Assembly: GCA_034440615.1 (NCBI GenBank)
Contig: JAOTOM010004027.1
Location: forward strand, 62,001 to 126,000
Direction of reading: 5' to 3'
Length of the DNA stretch: 64,000 nt
From: Ashinkailepas kermadecensis
Lineage: Eukaryota; Arthropoda; Thecostraca; Neolepadidae
The translations under genes were made by a program, and so were the position numbers. Under the pieces are notes generated by a model. That model did not search any database, was not told the DNA's origin, and was given only the letters and a program-made list of their open reading frames with translations. Positions 43,457-56,506 of the stretch are shown here, piece by piece. Positions within the stretch are counted from its first letter, which is position 1. Each line of letters begins with the position of its first letter.

Positions 43457-45621
43457 GTCGCCTTGTCTTCGTTGGGGATAAGGGGGAGGGGTTGGTAGGT
43501 GGGGAGGGATTGGCTATTAGGGATTGGTGAGGGTGTTTCTATGGGTCTTGCAGGTAAGGTCTTGAGTGGTGCTTGAGTAGCAGTCGTCTTAGTTTGGAGT
43601 AGTCTTGGAGTCTTGTGTGGTCGTCTTGGAGTCTTGTGTGGTGTATTGTTATTGGGTCTGTGTTATTGGGTCTTGCTCCACTGCGGTGCGCCCTTGACGT
43701 CGAAGAGACCTTGTGACAGGTGTTTCCGCGCGGCCGCCGGCCGGCGGCCACGCTCGCTACGCTCACGGGCGCCGGGCGGCTCCCCTGGCCCGCGCCGATC
43801 CCGCTTCCGGCGTGCCGCCGGCCCCTAACCGGGGCGGCCCACAGCGAGCGGTGTGCCTCGAGTCCACGGTGTAGTTTGTGCAGTCATCATATGTGTCTTC
43901 GTATAGTTATCTTGTCGGCGCCCCGTAACTCGTTATCCTAACACAAATTTATATAGCGAGGGCAAGTCTTCTCACTTCACCACTTCCATTCGTGAGTGAA
44001 CCTGGCTTGGTCGTGGCGCCAGGGATAGAGGAGCCGCATGGTTGGAGAGGCCTAGGAGGGGGGGGGGGCATAAGAGTAATGGATGGACATTGGAGTTGGA
44101 AATGCGTCCGTCACCGGCCCTCGTCCAGCTTCGGGGCCCTCTTTAAGTGTTAAAGTCCCCGCTTGTTTCCCTCCATGTCATCCACCTGCATGCTCCCACG
44201 GGTCACCGGACTGGCAAATTGAGGGCCTAGGTAATTATCCTGGGTCAAATTTTGGCAACGAGGGTTTCTGACAGCTAGGTGCGTACGCAGAGTTCCAACA
44301 GCTCCCACTGGTCCTTAACTACCCATAACTACGTCATGCATGCTCCCACGTAATCCATTCATTTCCATCTTCCATTACGAACATTCGCTCTCTATTAAAA
44401 GTGTTGGCCCGATAATTTCCCTTCCAGTGGTGCATGCGCATTCAGCGAGTCTTACTTCCTCAGACCGTTGCTTAGGGCTTTCTAGCCCAAAGTTAAACGT
44501 AAATTACCCGTGCTTAGGCCCACAACTGTGACCGGCTGACGCGACACTGTTGGTTGGGAATGATACTATTTACTTTACTGCCTTCAAGGCTCGGTGACAC
44601 TGGGCTGCGACATTCCGTTAGTTTCTGATGGTCTTATGCGGGGCTTGAGGAATAATGGCCGACATACCTACAATTAAAGGAGTCATACGCCTTGCCAGGA
44701 TTGCATGCTCCAACTTGCGATTTGGCGGGCACCCCACAGGTGGTCCTGGGCCACAAATCGGTCGGGATGGCCACCTTATCGTCTTTCTAACCTATCCTAC
44801 CCGGGGTCATGGTCGGGAGACCCTCAAATCCCCTGCCTGTCCTATCCTTGGGGGCTTACGGAACGCCAAACTTCATCTCCCCTGCCTGTGCCGTAATCGA
44901 GAGGCCCAGACCTGCTGGAATAGCTGAGACAGGGAAGGAATACCGACCTGGTCGTTTTTGGCTGCTACCTAACTGTGCGCACAGATTCATCCCGACCCAA
45001 AATTGGGTGCCGCTGCCTGCGAGCTTACCCATTGGACCCCGTTGGATCTGACCACCCTCGGGATGCCCTTCCGCGCTCTGGGATCACCAGGCCGGAGGGT
45101 TTTTGCGGCCTAGAATTTCTCAAGTGAACCCGCTGCCTTGTGAATTATCCAGTCTTTTCGGCACGCTTTCCCAGGGGTTCAACCAACAGTGTTTCGTCAT
45201 TTCCGTCTTCAATCATCCCTCCTCCGTCTCCTCCGAAGAGAAGAGGGCGGAGGCTCACGTTTTGGGCCCATGGAAGTTATCGCCCGTGGAAGGGCGCTTG
45301 CAGGCCGTCTCCTCGCTAATTGCGTAATTTGTCTCACGTTTTTTTCGTCACAGACGGTAGTCAGGTTCGTCCTGCCCTGTCTCGCCGGCTAGTTTTACAT
45401 TAAGCAATGGACGAACCCGGAGTTAGTGCACTATCTAATTCTTACTCGCAATTAGTGTATTTGACGACGTAACGGTCAGCGCTTCTGAACGTTCCTTAAC
45501 GGCATCAACTTGGGGCTTGGGATCTACAAATTGATGTCAGGCAATCAGCATCCAAGCGAAAAATCTAATTCAGATCTCGGAGCATGGGGTGTCGTAACTG
45601 TCTTACCGAGAGTGGGGATGA
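43457..45621 (+). repeat. Left arm of 2.17-kb inverted repeat
   Basis: Sequence starting GTCGCCTTGTCTTCGTTGGG is repeated as reverse complement at 46994-49162 with scattered single-base changes and small indels. No transposase or RT ORF is recognisable. It contains a GC-rich block (43720-43850) with CGCGGCCGCCGGCCGGCGGC. On the minus strand there is a TATA-like element (GCTATATAAATTTG, 43945-43958) pointing outward. It could be a long TIR of a foldback transposon or an LTR of another element. Confidence 0.85.
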
Positions 45622-45786
<165 letters not shown>

Positions 45787-46786
45787 GTAAGACGGCTTAC
45801 ATTTTTTCTTCAATACTGCGCTTGTACGGTCGCGGGCCGGACCAGCCTGCCAGACCACTCGTCACAGCCCAACCGAAACAAAGCTGCGAGAAGCCACCTA
45901 GACCGTGACGGGACAAACAAGCCAATTCAAATGGGGCCATGACACCGGGCACACCCATCGGGAGTGGTATAAATACCGCTCTGACAGGCAGTCGGGAGGA
46001 CATTCAACGGAGGACATTCAACGGAGGACCCTCAGCAAAAGAACATTCGACGGGACCGCCAGGAAGCTGATAGTGAAAGTGCAGTGCTTGAGCCTTCACT
46101 CGTGTGCGGACGACACAGATTCTCCTGGCATGTGAGTGAACCCTTGGCGATGTACCATTCATCAATGTCGGTGACCTGACCCGCCCGTCACTGGTGAAGT
46201 TAAATCGGCATGGCCCCGGTCAGTGGAGGGAGGCGATAATTTTCCCCAGCAAATGAGATCAGAGAAATGGGCGGGGCACAGTTAGAGCCAGCTGGGCGTA
46301 AGTGGATGCGAGTGAAAGTGTGTGAGCGAACCGTACAGGTTCGGCCCCGGAGCGAGAATGCCACCAAATGAATAAATGTGTATGTACGTGCGTACGAAAA
46401 GAGGGTGGGGAGATTGTAAGGTGGTAGGTAAGGTTTCCTAGATTGCAAGGTGGTAGGATAGGTAAGGTTTCTTTCTTCTCTGTTCATTGACTACACCTGT
46501 GAAATATATATAACCTGAGAAAAACAAACGCATGTTACTATGAGTATATCCTCATTCCCGTCCAAGGGAGAGTTGGGAACAAGAGACCCACCTGGTCTCG
46601 AAAGGATACTAAAGGAACACAGATCCGGCCCGGGCCGTGTTAATTAACCCCTCCATTCTTTCCGAGGGATATAAAGTACTATGGAGATCTGTTGGGCCCC
46701 ACGTCACTCTACGGATAAAACTGTACGAACGGCCAAAGTGCGCATAATACCGGCCTCTGCCTCTCTGCCCCTCTGCCTACCTGTCA
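45787..46786 (+). repeat. LTR-like repeat copy 2, inside the palindrome
   Basis: Direct-orientation copy of 42131-43132 with only a few visible differences (for example an A/C change at about 46039 and a one-base A-run difference near 46523). Flanked on both sides by (TA)n, consistent with a solo LTR inserted in TA-rich target DNA. The TATA-like and AATAAA-like signals are conserved. Confidence 0.8.
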
Positions 46787-46993
<207 letters not shown>

Positions 46994-49162
46994 CATCCCC
47001 ACTCTCGGTAAGACAGTTACGACACCCCATGCTCCGAGATCTGAATTAGATTTTTCGCTTGGATGCTGATTGCCTGACATCAATTTTTAGATCCCGAGCC
47101 CCAAGTTGATGCCGTTAAGGAACGTTCAGAAGCGCTGACCGTTACGTCGTCAAATACACTAATTGCGAGTAAGAATTAGATAGTGCACTAACTCCGGGTT
47201 CGTCCATTGCTTAATGTAAAACTAGCCGGCGAGACAGGGCAGGACGAACCTGACTACCGTCTGTGACGAAAAAACGTGAGACAAATTACGCAATTAGCGA
47301 GGAGACGGCCTGCAAGCCGTCCTTCCACGGGCGATAACTTCCATGGGCCCAAAACGTGAGCCTCCGCCCTCTTCTCTTCGGAGGAGACGGAGGAGGGATG
47401 ATTGAAGACGGAAATGACGAAACACTGTTGGTTGAACCCCTGGGAAAGCGTGCCGAAAAGACTGGATAATTCACAAGGCAGCGGGTTCACTTGAGAAATT
47501 CTAGGCCGCAAAACCCCTCCGGCCTGGTGATCCCAGAGCGCGGAAGGGCATACCGAGGGTGGTCAGATCCAACGGGGTCCAATGGGTAAGCTCGCAGGCA
47601 GCGGCACCCAATTTTGGGTCGGGATGAATCTGTGCGCACAGTTAGGTAACAGCCAAAAACGGCCAGGTCGGTATTCCTTCCCTGTCTCAGCTATTCCAGC
47701 AGGTCTGGGCCTCTCGATTACGGCACAGGCAGGGGAGATGAAGTTTGGCGTTCCGTAAGCCCCCAAGGATAGGACAGGCAGGGGATTTGAGGGTCTCCCG
47801 ACCATGACCCCGGGCAGGATAGGTTAGAAAGACGATAAGGTGGCCATCCCGACCGATTTGTGGCCCAGGACCACCTGTGGGGTGCCCGCCAAATCGCAAG
47901 TTGGAGCATGCAATCCTGACAAGGCGTATGACTCCTTTAATTGTAGGTATGTCGGCCATTATTCCTCAAGCCCCGCATAAGACCATCAGAAACTAACGGA
48001 ATGTCGCAGCCCAGTGTCAACGAGCCTTGAAGGCAGTAAAGTAAATAGTATCATTCCCAACCAACAGTGTCCCGTCAGCCGGTCACAGTTGTGGGCCTAA
48101 GCACGGGTAATTTACGTTTAACTTTGGGCTAGAAAGCCCTAAGCAACGGTCTGAGGAAGTAAGACTCGCTGAATGCGCATGCACCACTGGAAGGGAAATT
48201 ATCGGGGCCAACACTTTTAATAGAGAGCGAATGTTCGTAATGGAAGATGGAAATGAATGGATTACGTTGGAGCATGCATGACGTAGTTATGGGTAGTTAA
48301 GGACCAGTGGGAGCTGTTGGAACTCTGCGTACGCACCTAGCTGTCAGAAACCCTCGTTGCCAAAATTTGACCCAGGATAATTACCTAGGCCCTCAATTTG
48401 CCAGTCCGGTGACCCGTGGGAGCATGCAGGTGGATGACATGGAGGGAAACAAGCGGAGACTTTAACACTTAAAGAGGGCCCCGAAGCTGGACGAGGGCCG
48501 GTGACGGACGCATTTCCAACTCCAATGTCCGTCCATTACTCTTATGACCCCCCCCCCTCCTAGGCCTCTCGAACCATGCGGCTCCTCTATCCCTGGCGCC
48601 ACGACGAAGCCAGGTTCCCTCACGAATGGAAGTGGTGAAGTGAGAAGATTGGACCTCGCTATATAAATTTGTGTTAGGATAACGAGTTACGGGGCGCCGA
48701 CAAGATAACTATACGAAGACACATATGATGACTGCACAAACTACACCGTGGACTCGAGGCACACCGCTCGCTGTGGGCCGCCCCGGTTAGAGGCCGGCGG
48801 CACGCCGGAAGCGGGATCGGCGCGGGCCAGGGGAGCCGCCCGGCGCCCGTGAGCGTAGCGAGCGTGGCCGCCGGCCGGCGGCCGCGCGGAAACACCTGTC
48901 ACAAGGTCGCTTCGACGTCAAGGGCGCACCGCAGTGGAGCAAGACCCAATAACACAGACCCAATAACAATACACCACACAAGACTCCAAGACGACCACAC
49001 AAGACTCCAAGACTACTCCAAACTAAGACGACTGCTACTCAGACACCACTCAAGACCTTACCTGCAAGACCCATAGAAACCAACACCCTCACCAATCCCT
49101 AATAGCCAATCCCTCCCCACTTACCAGCCCCTCCCCCTTATCCCCAACGAAGACAAGGCGAC
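46994..49162 (-). repeat. Right arm of 2.17-kb inverted repeat
   Basis: Reverse complement of 43457-45621. The inner end (CATCCCCACTCTCGGTAAGA) and outer end (CAACGAAGACAAGGCGAC) match the left arm exactly at both limits. Differences such as T/A at 47082 and A/G at 48791 show that the arms are not identical copies. The TATA-like GCTATATAAATTTG (48658-48671) is here on the plus strand, again pointing outward. Confidence 0.85.
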
Positions 49163-51467
49163 CAAACCAATGATCCCCCCCCCCTCCCTCGCTACCACCC
49201 CTACATACCCCCCCCTTTCCGACTCTCCCCCTCTCCCCCCCCCACACCGACCCCGCCCCCGACCTCGCCGCCCTACAGTAGCTACAACTTAGTGGTAAAT
49301 GCTTGACATGAGGGTCTTATCGTGATTGTTATTTCGGTGTACAAAGAACATATTTTTTATCAACAAGCACACAAATTCGTTGAAAAGCAAAATAATAACA
49401 AAAATGAGGGCTTTAAATTGGTTCATATACAATAACTACTTATTTAAAGCTTTAGAAATTGCAAGGTAACCTAGCATAAAATTAGCTAGCCTAATCTATT
49501 TTCTCAGAGAAAAGCATCAAAATCTTGACATAAAAGGATTAGCCTAACCAGGCCTATCCATCTTTTTCTTTGGTGGAGGAAAAACATTGTCAACATGCAA
49601 ATGAAGCAGGGAAAACACAACAAAGTAATCTTGTAAATGATGTAAACATCAATAATAATAATTAAAAATTCAGGATTACCCAGGGTTTTGGCTGGTGGGA
49701 ATATTATGGTAGGAATAGCTGATGGTAGGAGACATTTGCTTCGCTGCAAAGAGGCAGGGTTGAGCAGATCTTTCTTTAGGATTCTTCTCTGATCAATTTC
49801 TTTGAAATGCTTGGAGTATACTCTTGGTTCCCCAACATTTAAGAACTTAGACGTGTTTTATTGTATGCTAAGAGATTTTGCTAAGGCAGAATCCTGATAA
49901 GAATGGTGTAACCAGATTTCTTCTTTATTAATGTTGCCTGCCCAGTGCTACCTCTATGCTCTGGTACTGTACAGTAAGGCATGACACCTGAAACAGAGAT
50001 GTGTTACATTCAAACATAATATCTAGATGCTGAATTCATACTACAGGAAATCAGACTGCAACTCGTGGAAAGTTTCAGGAAGGCATTCATAGCATGATTG
50101 CATTGTACATAAACATTCAATTATACATGTATCGTCAATAATCCATGCAAAATTAATCAAGGAATAATGCACCATGCCCTTAGTCTAGCTGACCTAGAAA
50201 AAGCTATGTTTTCAATGACTGTTGTATGTCAATGTAGGTAGATATGTACATGTTTTGAAAAATACGCTGGTCGTGGATTTTTGGAATCCAGAACACTACC
50301 CTCTTCAGAAAATTGTTTCTTGTTTTCTCATCTGGAGGTTGAATCTCCTAAGTTACCTCCTAAGTTTGACAATGAGCTGCTGTGATCAAGTAAAAGTGCT
50401 CAAAATTCACCGAGAGGGGGTGCAGATTGAGTTACGATGCATAAGGTTTTAAAAAAATATTATCCATACTGGATGACTACAAAATATTCCTCTCAACATG
50501 CAAGATTACAATGCACAAATCCAACCTTGCCAATGCATGATAAAAATATGTGTTGTAACAAATGTTCAATGGAAAGAACAGGACAATATTAATAACTCAG
50601 TCAGCGGAAGAAAAATATACTTGCTTGTAGAGGAAGCAAAATAAAAGTAACCATTGCGTATGATTTGAAAAAAGTATCCTGCAACCATATTGATACCATA
50701 TTAAAAAACCTTCGGATGACGTCATACGGGCTTGAAGGAAAACTTCGATCTACCTTCTAGTAAAGGTATCTTGATATATACCTTGTATAACTTGTAGTCT
50801 GCGTTTAGGAAATGAATGCTGAGGTTCAGCCGAAAGCCTAGGGCCTTCCACATCCGGCTCCATTAAATAGTGTTGAATCGATTGCGAAAAGGGTTGAATT
50901 TCTTCTTTATCAGGTCTGTGAAACACCAGGTATGTATAATAAGCTATTGGTTACATAGATAGGAGTATATGTAACCTACATTGATAGGAATCTATGTTAG
51001 CACAGTGGATATTATGAGGGGTTTTCCGAACACCTAAGACATCATGCAACAAATAGCTCTACTGCTACTTCTGTACGGCCGAACCAGTAATTGCACTGTG
51101 TTTACCGAACACAACAATGAACAAGCTATCCATATTCAAATAGTTCCTTTCAATGAAAATCCTCTAACCACTTGCAAAGAGCAACTTTAAAATAATTATT
51201 TTGTAGCGGTGTGCTGCATTCCAAACATGAATATGTGGTTGTGCAAGATTACTTCATTATAGCTGTTGTGGTACAAGTTATTAGTAACCACTAAAAAAAA
51301 TACCAGTCCAATTGCCAAAAAATATTGGAGGTCACTTACATATGTTTTTAAGCTGATTGCTCTCTGAAGCCTGTAAATAGCACCTGCAGACTTTGCTAGC
51401 TCTGTACACAAATAATTGGTAGAACTATGCAATCAGTGCTTCATATTTTGGTAGATAATGGGGTATT
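49163..51467. other. AT-rich DNA without a recognised gene
   Basis: A C-rich patch (49168-49275) borders the palindrome, then AT-rich sequence. No domain-bearing ORF, RNA gene or clear repeat on either strand. Confidence 0.55.
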
Positions 51468-52570
51468 TTTGTCTTAAAGGGTGTTTTTGGAATTTTAGGA
51501 TTTTTTTCCTCGGAATACCATGTTTATTAACGTGATTCGGAAGATGTGATCTTTTCGTTTTCTCAGTAAATGCGTACATCTCAGTTAATCTTAGCGATAA
51601 TATCTATAATGCGCCATATATGCCACACCGCTGTTGTTTGTTGCATAATTTATCCATCCCTCACCTGGTACTTCTCAGACGTGATTCAAAGGACATTCAA
51701 CACTTCACGCAGTTGATTCAACACTTTTTCATATCGAAAATGCTTCATTTCCTCCTTTTTGCCACATAGATGACACACCACTACTATTTCACCAGAACGC
51801 CAAAAAAACTAAGCAGAGCACGGCTTGCGGCCGTGATGTACGGATGATGTCACAATAAATATTATGCTTGTGTTTTTAAATTATAATATGAGTTTATATT
51901 AGTTTAGATAAGAGTAGATTGTATTATGTTAGGTTAGGTTAGGTTTTCCTATTTAATTATTAATTATCATACTGCTTGTTGGAAGTCATGAGGAAAGATG
52001 ACGAGACCGAGCAGAAGCCAACTCTTAAATATCACTTCGCGGTCCGTCACGATAAACATTACGCTTGTGTTTTTAAATTAAAATATATGAGTTTATATTA
52101 GTTTAAATAAGAGTAGATTGTATTATGTTATGTTAGGTTAGATTTTCTTATTTAATTATGAATTATCATACTATTTGTTGGAAGTCGTGAGGCAAGACTA
52201 GACCGAGCAGAAGCCGGCTGTTAGCCGTGCTGTGTAGTTTTTTTGGCATTGTGGTGGAATAGTAGTGGTGTGTCATCTATGTGGCAGAGGCAGAAATTAA
52301 GCATTTTCAACGTGAAAAAGTGTTGATTCAACTGTGAAGTGTTGAATGTCCCTTTAATCACGTCTGAGAAGCGCCAGGTGAGGAATGGATAAATTATGCA
52401 ACAAACAACAGCGGTGTGGCATATATGGCACATTATAGATATTATTGCTAAGATTAACCGAGACGTAAGCATTTACGGAGAAAACGAATGATTCCATCTT
52501 CCAAATCACGTTCATAAACGTCGTGTTCCCCAAAAAATCCGAAAATTCCCAAAACGCCTTTTATGACAAA
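51468..52570. mobile_element. Foldback element with about 345-bp inverted arms
   Basis: Arms 51468-51815 and 52225-52570 are imperfect reverse complements along their full length; for example CCACACCGCTGTTGTTTGTT at 51624 pairs with AACAAACAACAGCGGTGTGG at 52400. The centre consists of two direct copies of about 190 bp (51850 and 52050; shared GCTTGTGTTTTTAAATTA, GAGTAGATTGTATTATGTTA, GACCGAGCAGAAGCC). No ORF is present. It fits a non-autonomous foldback or long-TIR MITE; superfamily and TSD are undetermined. Confidence 0.82.
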
Positions 52571-53524
52571 TTTACAGATAATGGTCCATTGTTTACAAAT
52601 ACTGCCATCTTTTTGTTATTTAAACACTGAACATGATGCAAGAGACGTCTGAGGGTATGTGTTCAAGCAATCTACCAACCTACCTATGGATAATAATAAT
52701 AAGCTATTGGCTATGTTGTCACCCTGAATGGTAAGATTATGTTTTAGTGTTTATGAATGTTACTAAGCTGATAGGTCACTCATTTTCTATGCAAATGCTT
52801 ACTTTTCAGTTTGTGAGCAAAATAACACCAAAAAATAGGCTTGAGTTTGGTAGCATATGATAAAAAGTACGTTGGCCATAACAATCTCACTATGGGTCCG
52901 TACTACCAGATGTAATGACATCATGCAGTCTGTACCAGCGTACATAGCGAGAGTACATATGAATGGTCTCTACCTCCCATTCGGCAGTGGAACGTGCATG
53001 CTTTCTGTATGTATGGACGGTGCCAGCTGGGGTGGAGTGGAGGCCGATTGTGACCACATTTGAACATGAAAACATTGACCTGGGGTCATGAAATGTATAC
53101 TGCAGTGAGTTCACTGCAGCTGTAATTCCTCCAAATTGTGTGCTTCTAGTTTCAGATCTTGGTGGCTGAACCCCCCTCCCCGGTGAACGTTATGTGAAAG
53201 GTATGTTGACCGGGGATCTTCTGCACTTCCTACAGTAGTGTTTTCTGCACTTCCTATGGTAGTGTTGCTTGCACTCAAAATGTAATGGAGTGTGGTGTGT
53301 ACAGAACCAGCTGTTGAAATAAACAACTTGAACTGGACATGGATGCAATGTTTCATCAGGTCACAAACCCTCCCTTTGAGGTGGGTGTAGGACCACTTTG
53401 GTTAGAAAATACCAAAAGTTGAATGCCTGCAGAAAGTGAGAGGTCTTACCACAGGGCAGCATGAAGCTATCATGGAACCATCTCAGTGGCTCCAGTTCAT
53501 CAGAATCCCTTTCAATTGGTTCTG

Positions 53525-53690
53525 GGACGGGCGAAAACAATGGGCTCTGGGGGCATGTGTCCCCAGTGTCCCCTCATGTTTTTGGCCAGAGTTGTGCATT
53601 GAAAGAAGGCTGACCTTCAGTGCACCTGAATGCCCCCTCAAATTTTTCAGCCAGAAGCACCCTTCCAGAGACAAAGTTACACAATGACAA
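53525..53690 (+). repeat. Dispersed repeat family R, copy 4
   Basis: Shares TTTTTCAGCCAGAAGCACCC with other copies, and GTGCACCTGAATGCCCCCTC in the position of the GTGCATCC block of the 58440 copy. Short and diverged. Confidence 0.5.
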
Positions 53691-53871
53691 TTCCAGATGG
53701 CCCAATTGGACATTCATTGCACTAGTAGGCTTTAATTCAGTATTTCCCCTCCATACTTTCATGGGCAAATATTATTACATCAAGCAACTCAAATGATAGT
53801 GTAAAGTAATATAAAGTGCAACATTAACCAACAGCCCTGACCGCCAACAACTGTGTGATCAGGTTAAAAGT

Positions 53872-53956
53872 GTGTCAGCACCGAGATTCGAACCCACGAT
53901 CATCTGTATAGAAAGAGGACACCCTAACCAACTGCACCAATCTTCAACATAGTGCA
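53872..53956 (-). repeat. tRNA-like sequence (SINE head or pseudo-tRNA)
   Basis: On the minus strand: GAAGATTGGTGCAGTTGGTT (A-box-like) and GTGGGTTCGAATCTCGGTGC (B-box-like) at tRNA spacing. Arms do not close into a clean cloverleaf acceptor stem, and the anticodon region is not convincing, so a retroposed tRNA-like repeat is more likely than a tRNA gene. Confidence 0.55.
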
Positions 53957-54354
53957 GGATGAATATGTGATGTAGAACATGCCGACTGAGGAGGTGTTTA
54001 TTTCCTTGATGATCTCCGATGAAGTTTTGCATGTTCTTTGCACACCACCTAAAAAGTAACTTTTTCAAAATGTAATAAAAATGAAGCATTACCTAACCTA
54101 ACCTAGGTGAACCTCTCTTGGGAGGAAAGTAATTCCACAAAAAAATAAATAACTTCAAACTATTTATGGTGTTACAATTTGCCCAATAAATAAAGTCTAA
54201 CCTAACCTAACAACCGGCTTTTGAAGAATACAAATTTCTGACATTTTATGTTACATTTTTTAATTGATTTTCCCAAAAATTTCCCAACTTAAATACCTAA
54301 ACTAACCTAACATAACCACACCTAATCAATTTGTTCTCTTTCTTAAAATTTCTT

Positions 54355-54706
54355 TAGAATATGGAGAATGGCTTGTGGGATTAGATATGTACTCACTCAA
54401 GTATAGGAGATTAAGGGGGGGCATGATTGAAATGTACAAAATTGTTAAAGGACTAGATCAGGTCAATTTGAATGGCACTCTTCAGTTCAGAGTATCACAT
54501 AGGGGTCATCAATTCAGGTTAGACAAGTTGAGGTGTAGGACAGTTAAGCGACAACAGGTCTTCAGTCAAAGGGTTGTTGATAAGTGGAATGGGCTGCCTG
54601 CTGATGTTGTGGGGAGTTCCTCATTGAATGCATTTAAAAGTAGGGTGGACAATTTTTTTAGACAGGAAAATATTGTTTTTGGGTTCTAATTTGTGATGGA
54701 AGGGGT
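54355..54706 (+). pseudogene. CR1/L2-like LINE RT C-terminus, second copy
   Basis: Encodes MYSLKYRRLRGGMIEMYKIV, KGLDQVNLN, GHQFRLDKLRCRTVKRQQVF and SQRVVDKWNGLPADVVGSSS, then LNAFKSRVDNFF. It is homologous residue by residue to 6091-6396 and better preserved (315 bp open). It is 5'-truncated, preceded by A/T-rich DNA with CCTAACCTAACC strings. The 3' UTR after the stop is interrupted by a SINE at 54719 and continues at 54901. Confidence 0.87.
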
Positions 54707-54718
54707 TATATTTATGTT

Positions 54719-54888
54719 GGGGGCTGCGGTAGCTCAGTTGGTTGAGCTTCGGACTCTGGATCGCAAGATTGTGTGTTCGAATCTCACAACCGACGGCATT
54801 TACCGAGTCCACCCGCCACCAATCGGCGTGAGAGGTTCGCGACGCTATATAACCTAGCGGTTGAAAGCGTCGTAAAAGAACCCAGGGA
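54719..54888 (+). mobile_element. SINE family 2 (tRNA-Gln-like head)
   Basis: The head has A box TAGCTCAGTTGGTTGAG and B box GTGTTCGAATCTCACA; the anticodon-loop region (GGACTCTGGATC) resembles tRNA-Gln. After a short unique segment it shares CCAATCGGCGTGAGAG, GCGACGCTATAT and GCGTCGTAAAA with SINE family 1. The tail has no (CCAA)n. A 12-bp TSD, TATATTTATGTT, occurs at 54707-54718 and 54889-54900. It lies in the 3' UTR of the LINE copy at 54355. Confidence 0.9.
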
Positions 54889-54993
54889 TATATTTATGTT
54901 AAGTAAGTGTGCACGGCACAGACCCCTTTAAGGCATGGATGCAGTTGAAAAATTGTGGTCTATATCAGAACCTATAATGCCCAAAACCGATAA

Positions 54994-56506
54994 TGCTGAA
55001 TGCACTGCTAGGTACACCCTATATAAAGCATTTAGACTTAATAAGGGACCCAAGGGCCCATCCAGTTAAGTCTGTAAATGGAAGATACCATAAGCCTGGT
55101 AAAAAGACACACCCCAACCATCCAACATCCTGAAGAAACCAGTCCACCAATATCCCAGTCACCTATCAATGCCTATCTACCCTAGCTATCCAGCCCTATT
55201 CCCCTGATCCCTCTTAACACATGTGGATTGAATACCTTATCAATAATTTTCGGGGACATATCAGAACCTCTAATACTCGAAACCGATAATGCTTCGGAAT
55301 TTATAATACTCAAAACCTATAATGCTTCAGAGCCTCTAAATCGTTGTCTTGGGGGAATTTTCGATACCTATAATACTCGAAACCTATAATGTCTCAAACC
55401 ATATAATGCTTGTAACGTATAATTGTTCAAAATATCTAATATCCATATGCTATAATGCTTCAAACCCTCTAATACTATGTCCTGTGAGATGTTTCAAAAC
55501 ATATAATGCTCAAAACCTATAATGCTTCGAAACCTATAATGCTCAATTCCTATAATGCTTCGTTTCAACGAATATTCAGGAAGTATAACTCTCGAAGCAT
55601 CTAATGCTTCAAAACCACTAATGCTCAAAGCCTATAATGCACAGAATCTATAATGCTCAGAGCCCATAATGCTCAAAACCTATAATATAAGCTGACAACT
55701 GCATGCCATAATCAACCGTACGGTTCACTCCACGTCTCCACCGTATACTACCAATGGGAGACACCGCGCGAAAGCTTCCAGGTGCATGCGCCAGAGCGGT
55801 GACACATGTGAGTGTAGGACATGGATTGCTCGTCGCATTGGCCGTGTTCATGCATTTGGCTCGTGAAGAGCGGGAGATTGGGGTGGATGCTCCCTGAATT
55901 GAATTACTTGTCGGTGATTTCTAAGCTGAGTCACTGGTTTTACGAATAGGTAATTTCAGTGTCTAGGCAGACCGCACCAGCGGCGGATCCAGTTTTATAC
56001 GGGCAGGGGCCGATTACTCCGCTTGAACGCGGCCGGGCTGAAGGAGAGGAGACCGCGCGCTCGTGGTGCTCCCTTGCATGGAATAGGTATGCTTACGCTG
56101 AAGACCAATGGCGTACCTATAATTTGTGTCGAGGGAGGGGGCAGATGAATTTTGAGGATGCCCACGTTTGTCTAGAAATACTCATGCTACGTTTCAGTGA
56201 CATAATCAGGCAGTGGCGCAGCCAGGAGTTTTTAAGGGGTTTGACGAAAAAATGTCATGAAACAGAAACGCTTTCAAAAATAGCAAAATAAAACAACACC
56301 CCTGTTCAGGGGTTCTGTTTCATGTGTCCGAGTCCCTGTGGAATGCCTATGCCAGCTGGAAAGAGCAATCTTAGCTGGAATGGCCCCTAGCAGCTGAGGA
56401 ATAAACAGGGTACCTGAGGGTCAGAGAGGGCTGGGATGATCTTTGGATTTGAAAGTGCCCTTGACGGAAGAACAAGACCCCTAAGAGCTAAAGTGAACTA
56501 GTGAGG
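54994..56506 (+). repeat. Left arm of 1.5-kb inverted repeat
   Basis: Matches the reverse complement of 58992-60539 along its full length, with small indels. The order within the arm is: a reversed CR1-like LINE tail (55031-55103); an AT-rich quasi-repeat of ATAATGCTTC / CAAAACCT units (55250-55690); a GC-richer segment (55700-55950); a hAT-type end CAGCGGCGGATCCAG (55977-55991) with GGCAGTGGCGCAGCCAGG (56208); and GAACAGGGG-type inverted motifs (56298-56316). No transposase is visible. Confidence 0.88.

Noticed and set aside
43613..45327. Several short open frames that appear twice in opposite strands (43613/48787, 44655/47687, 45103/47254)
   Set aside because: They are duplicated only because they lie in the inverted-repeat arms; none has a recognisable domain.
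51934..51950. Telomere-like TTAGGT repeats, also CCTAACC strings near 54090-54320
   Set aside because: Only two to three units; too short and scattered to be telomeric DNA.
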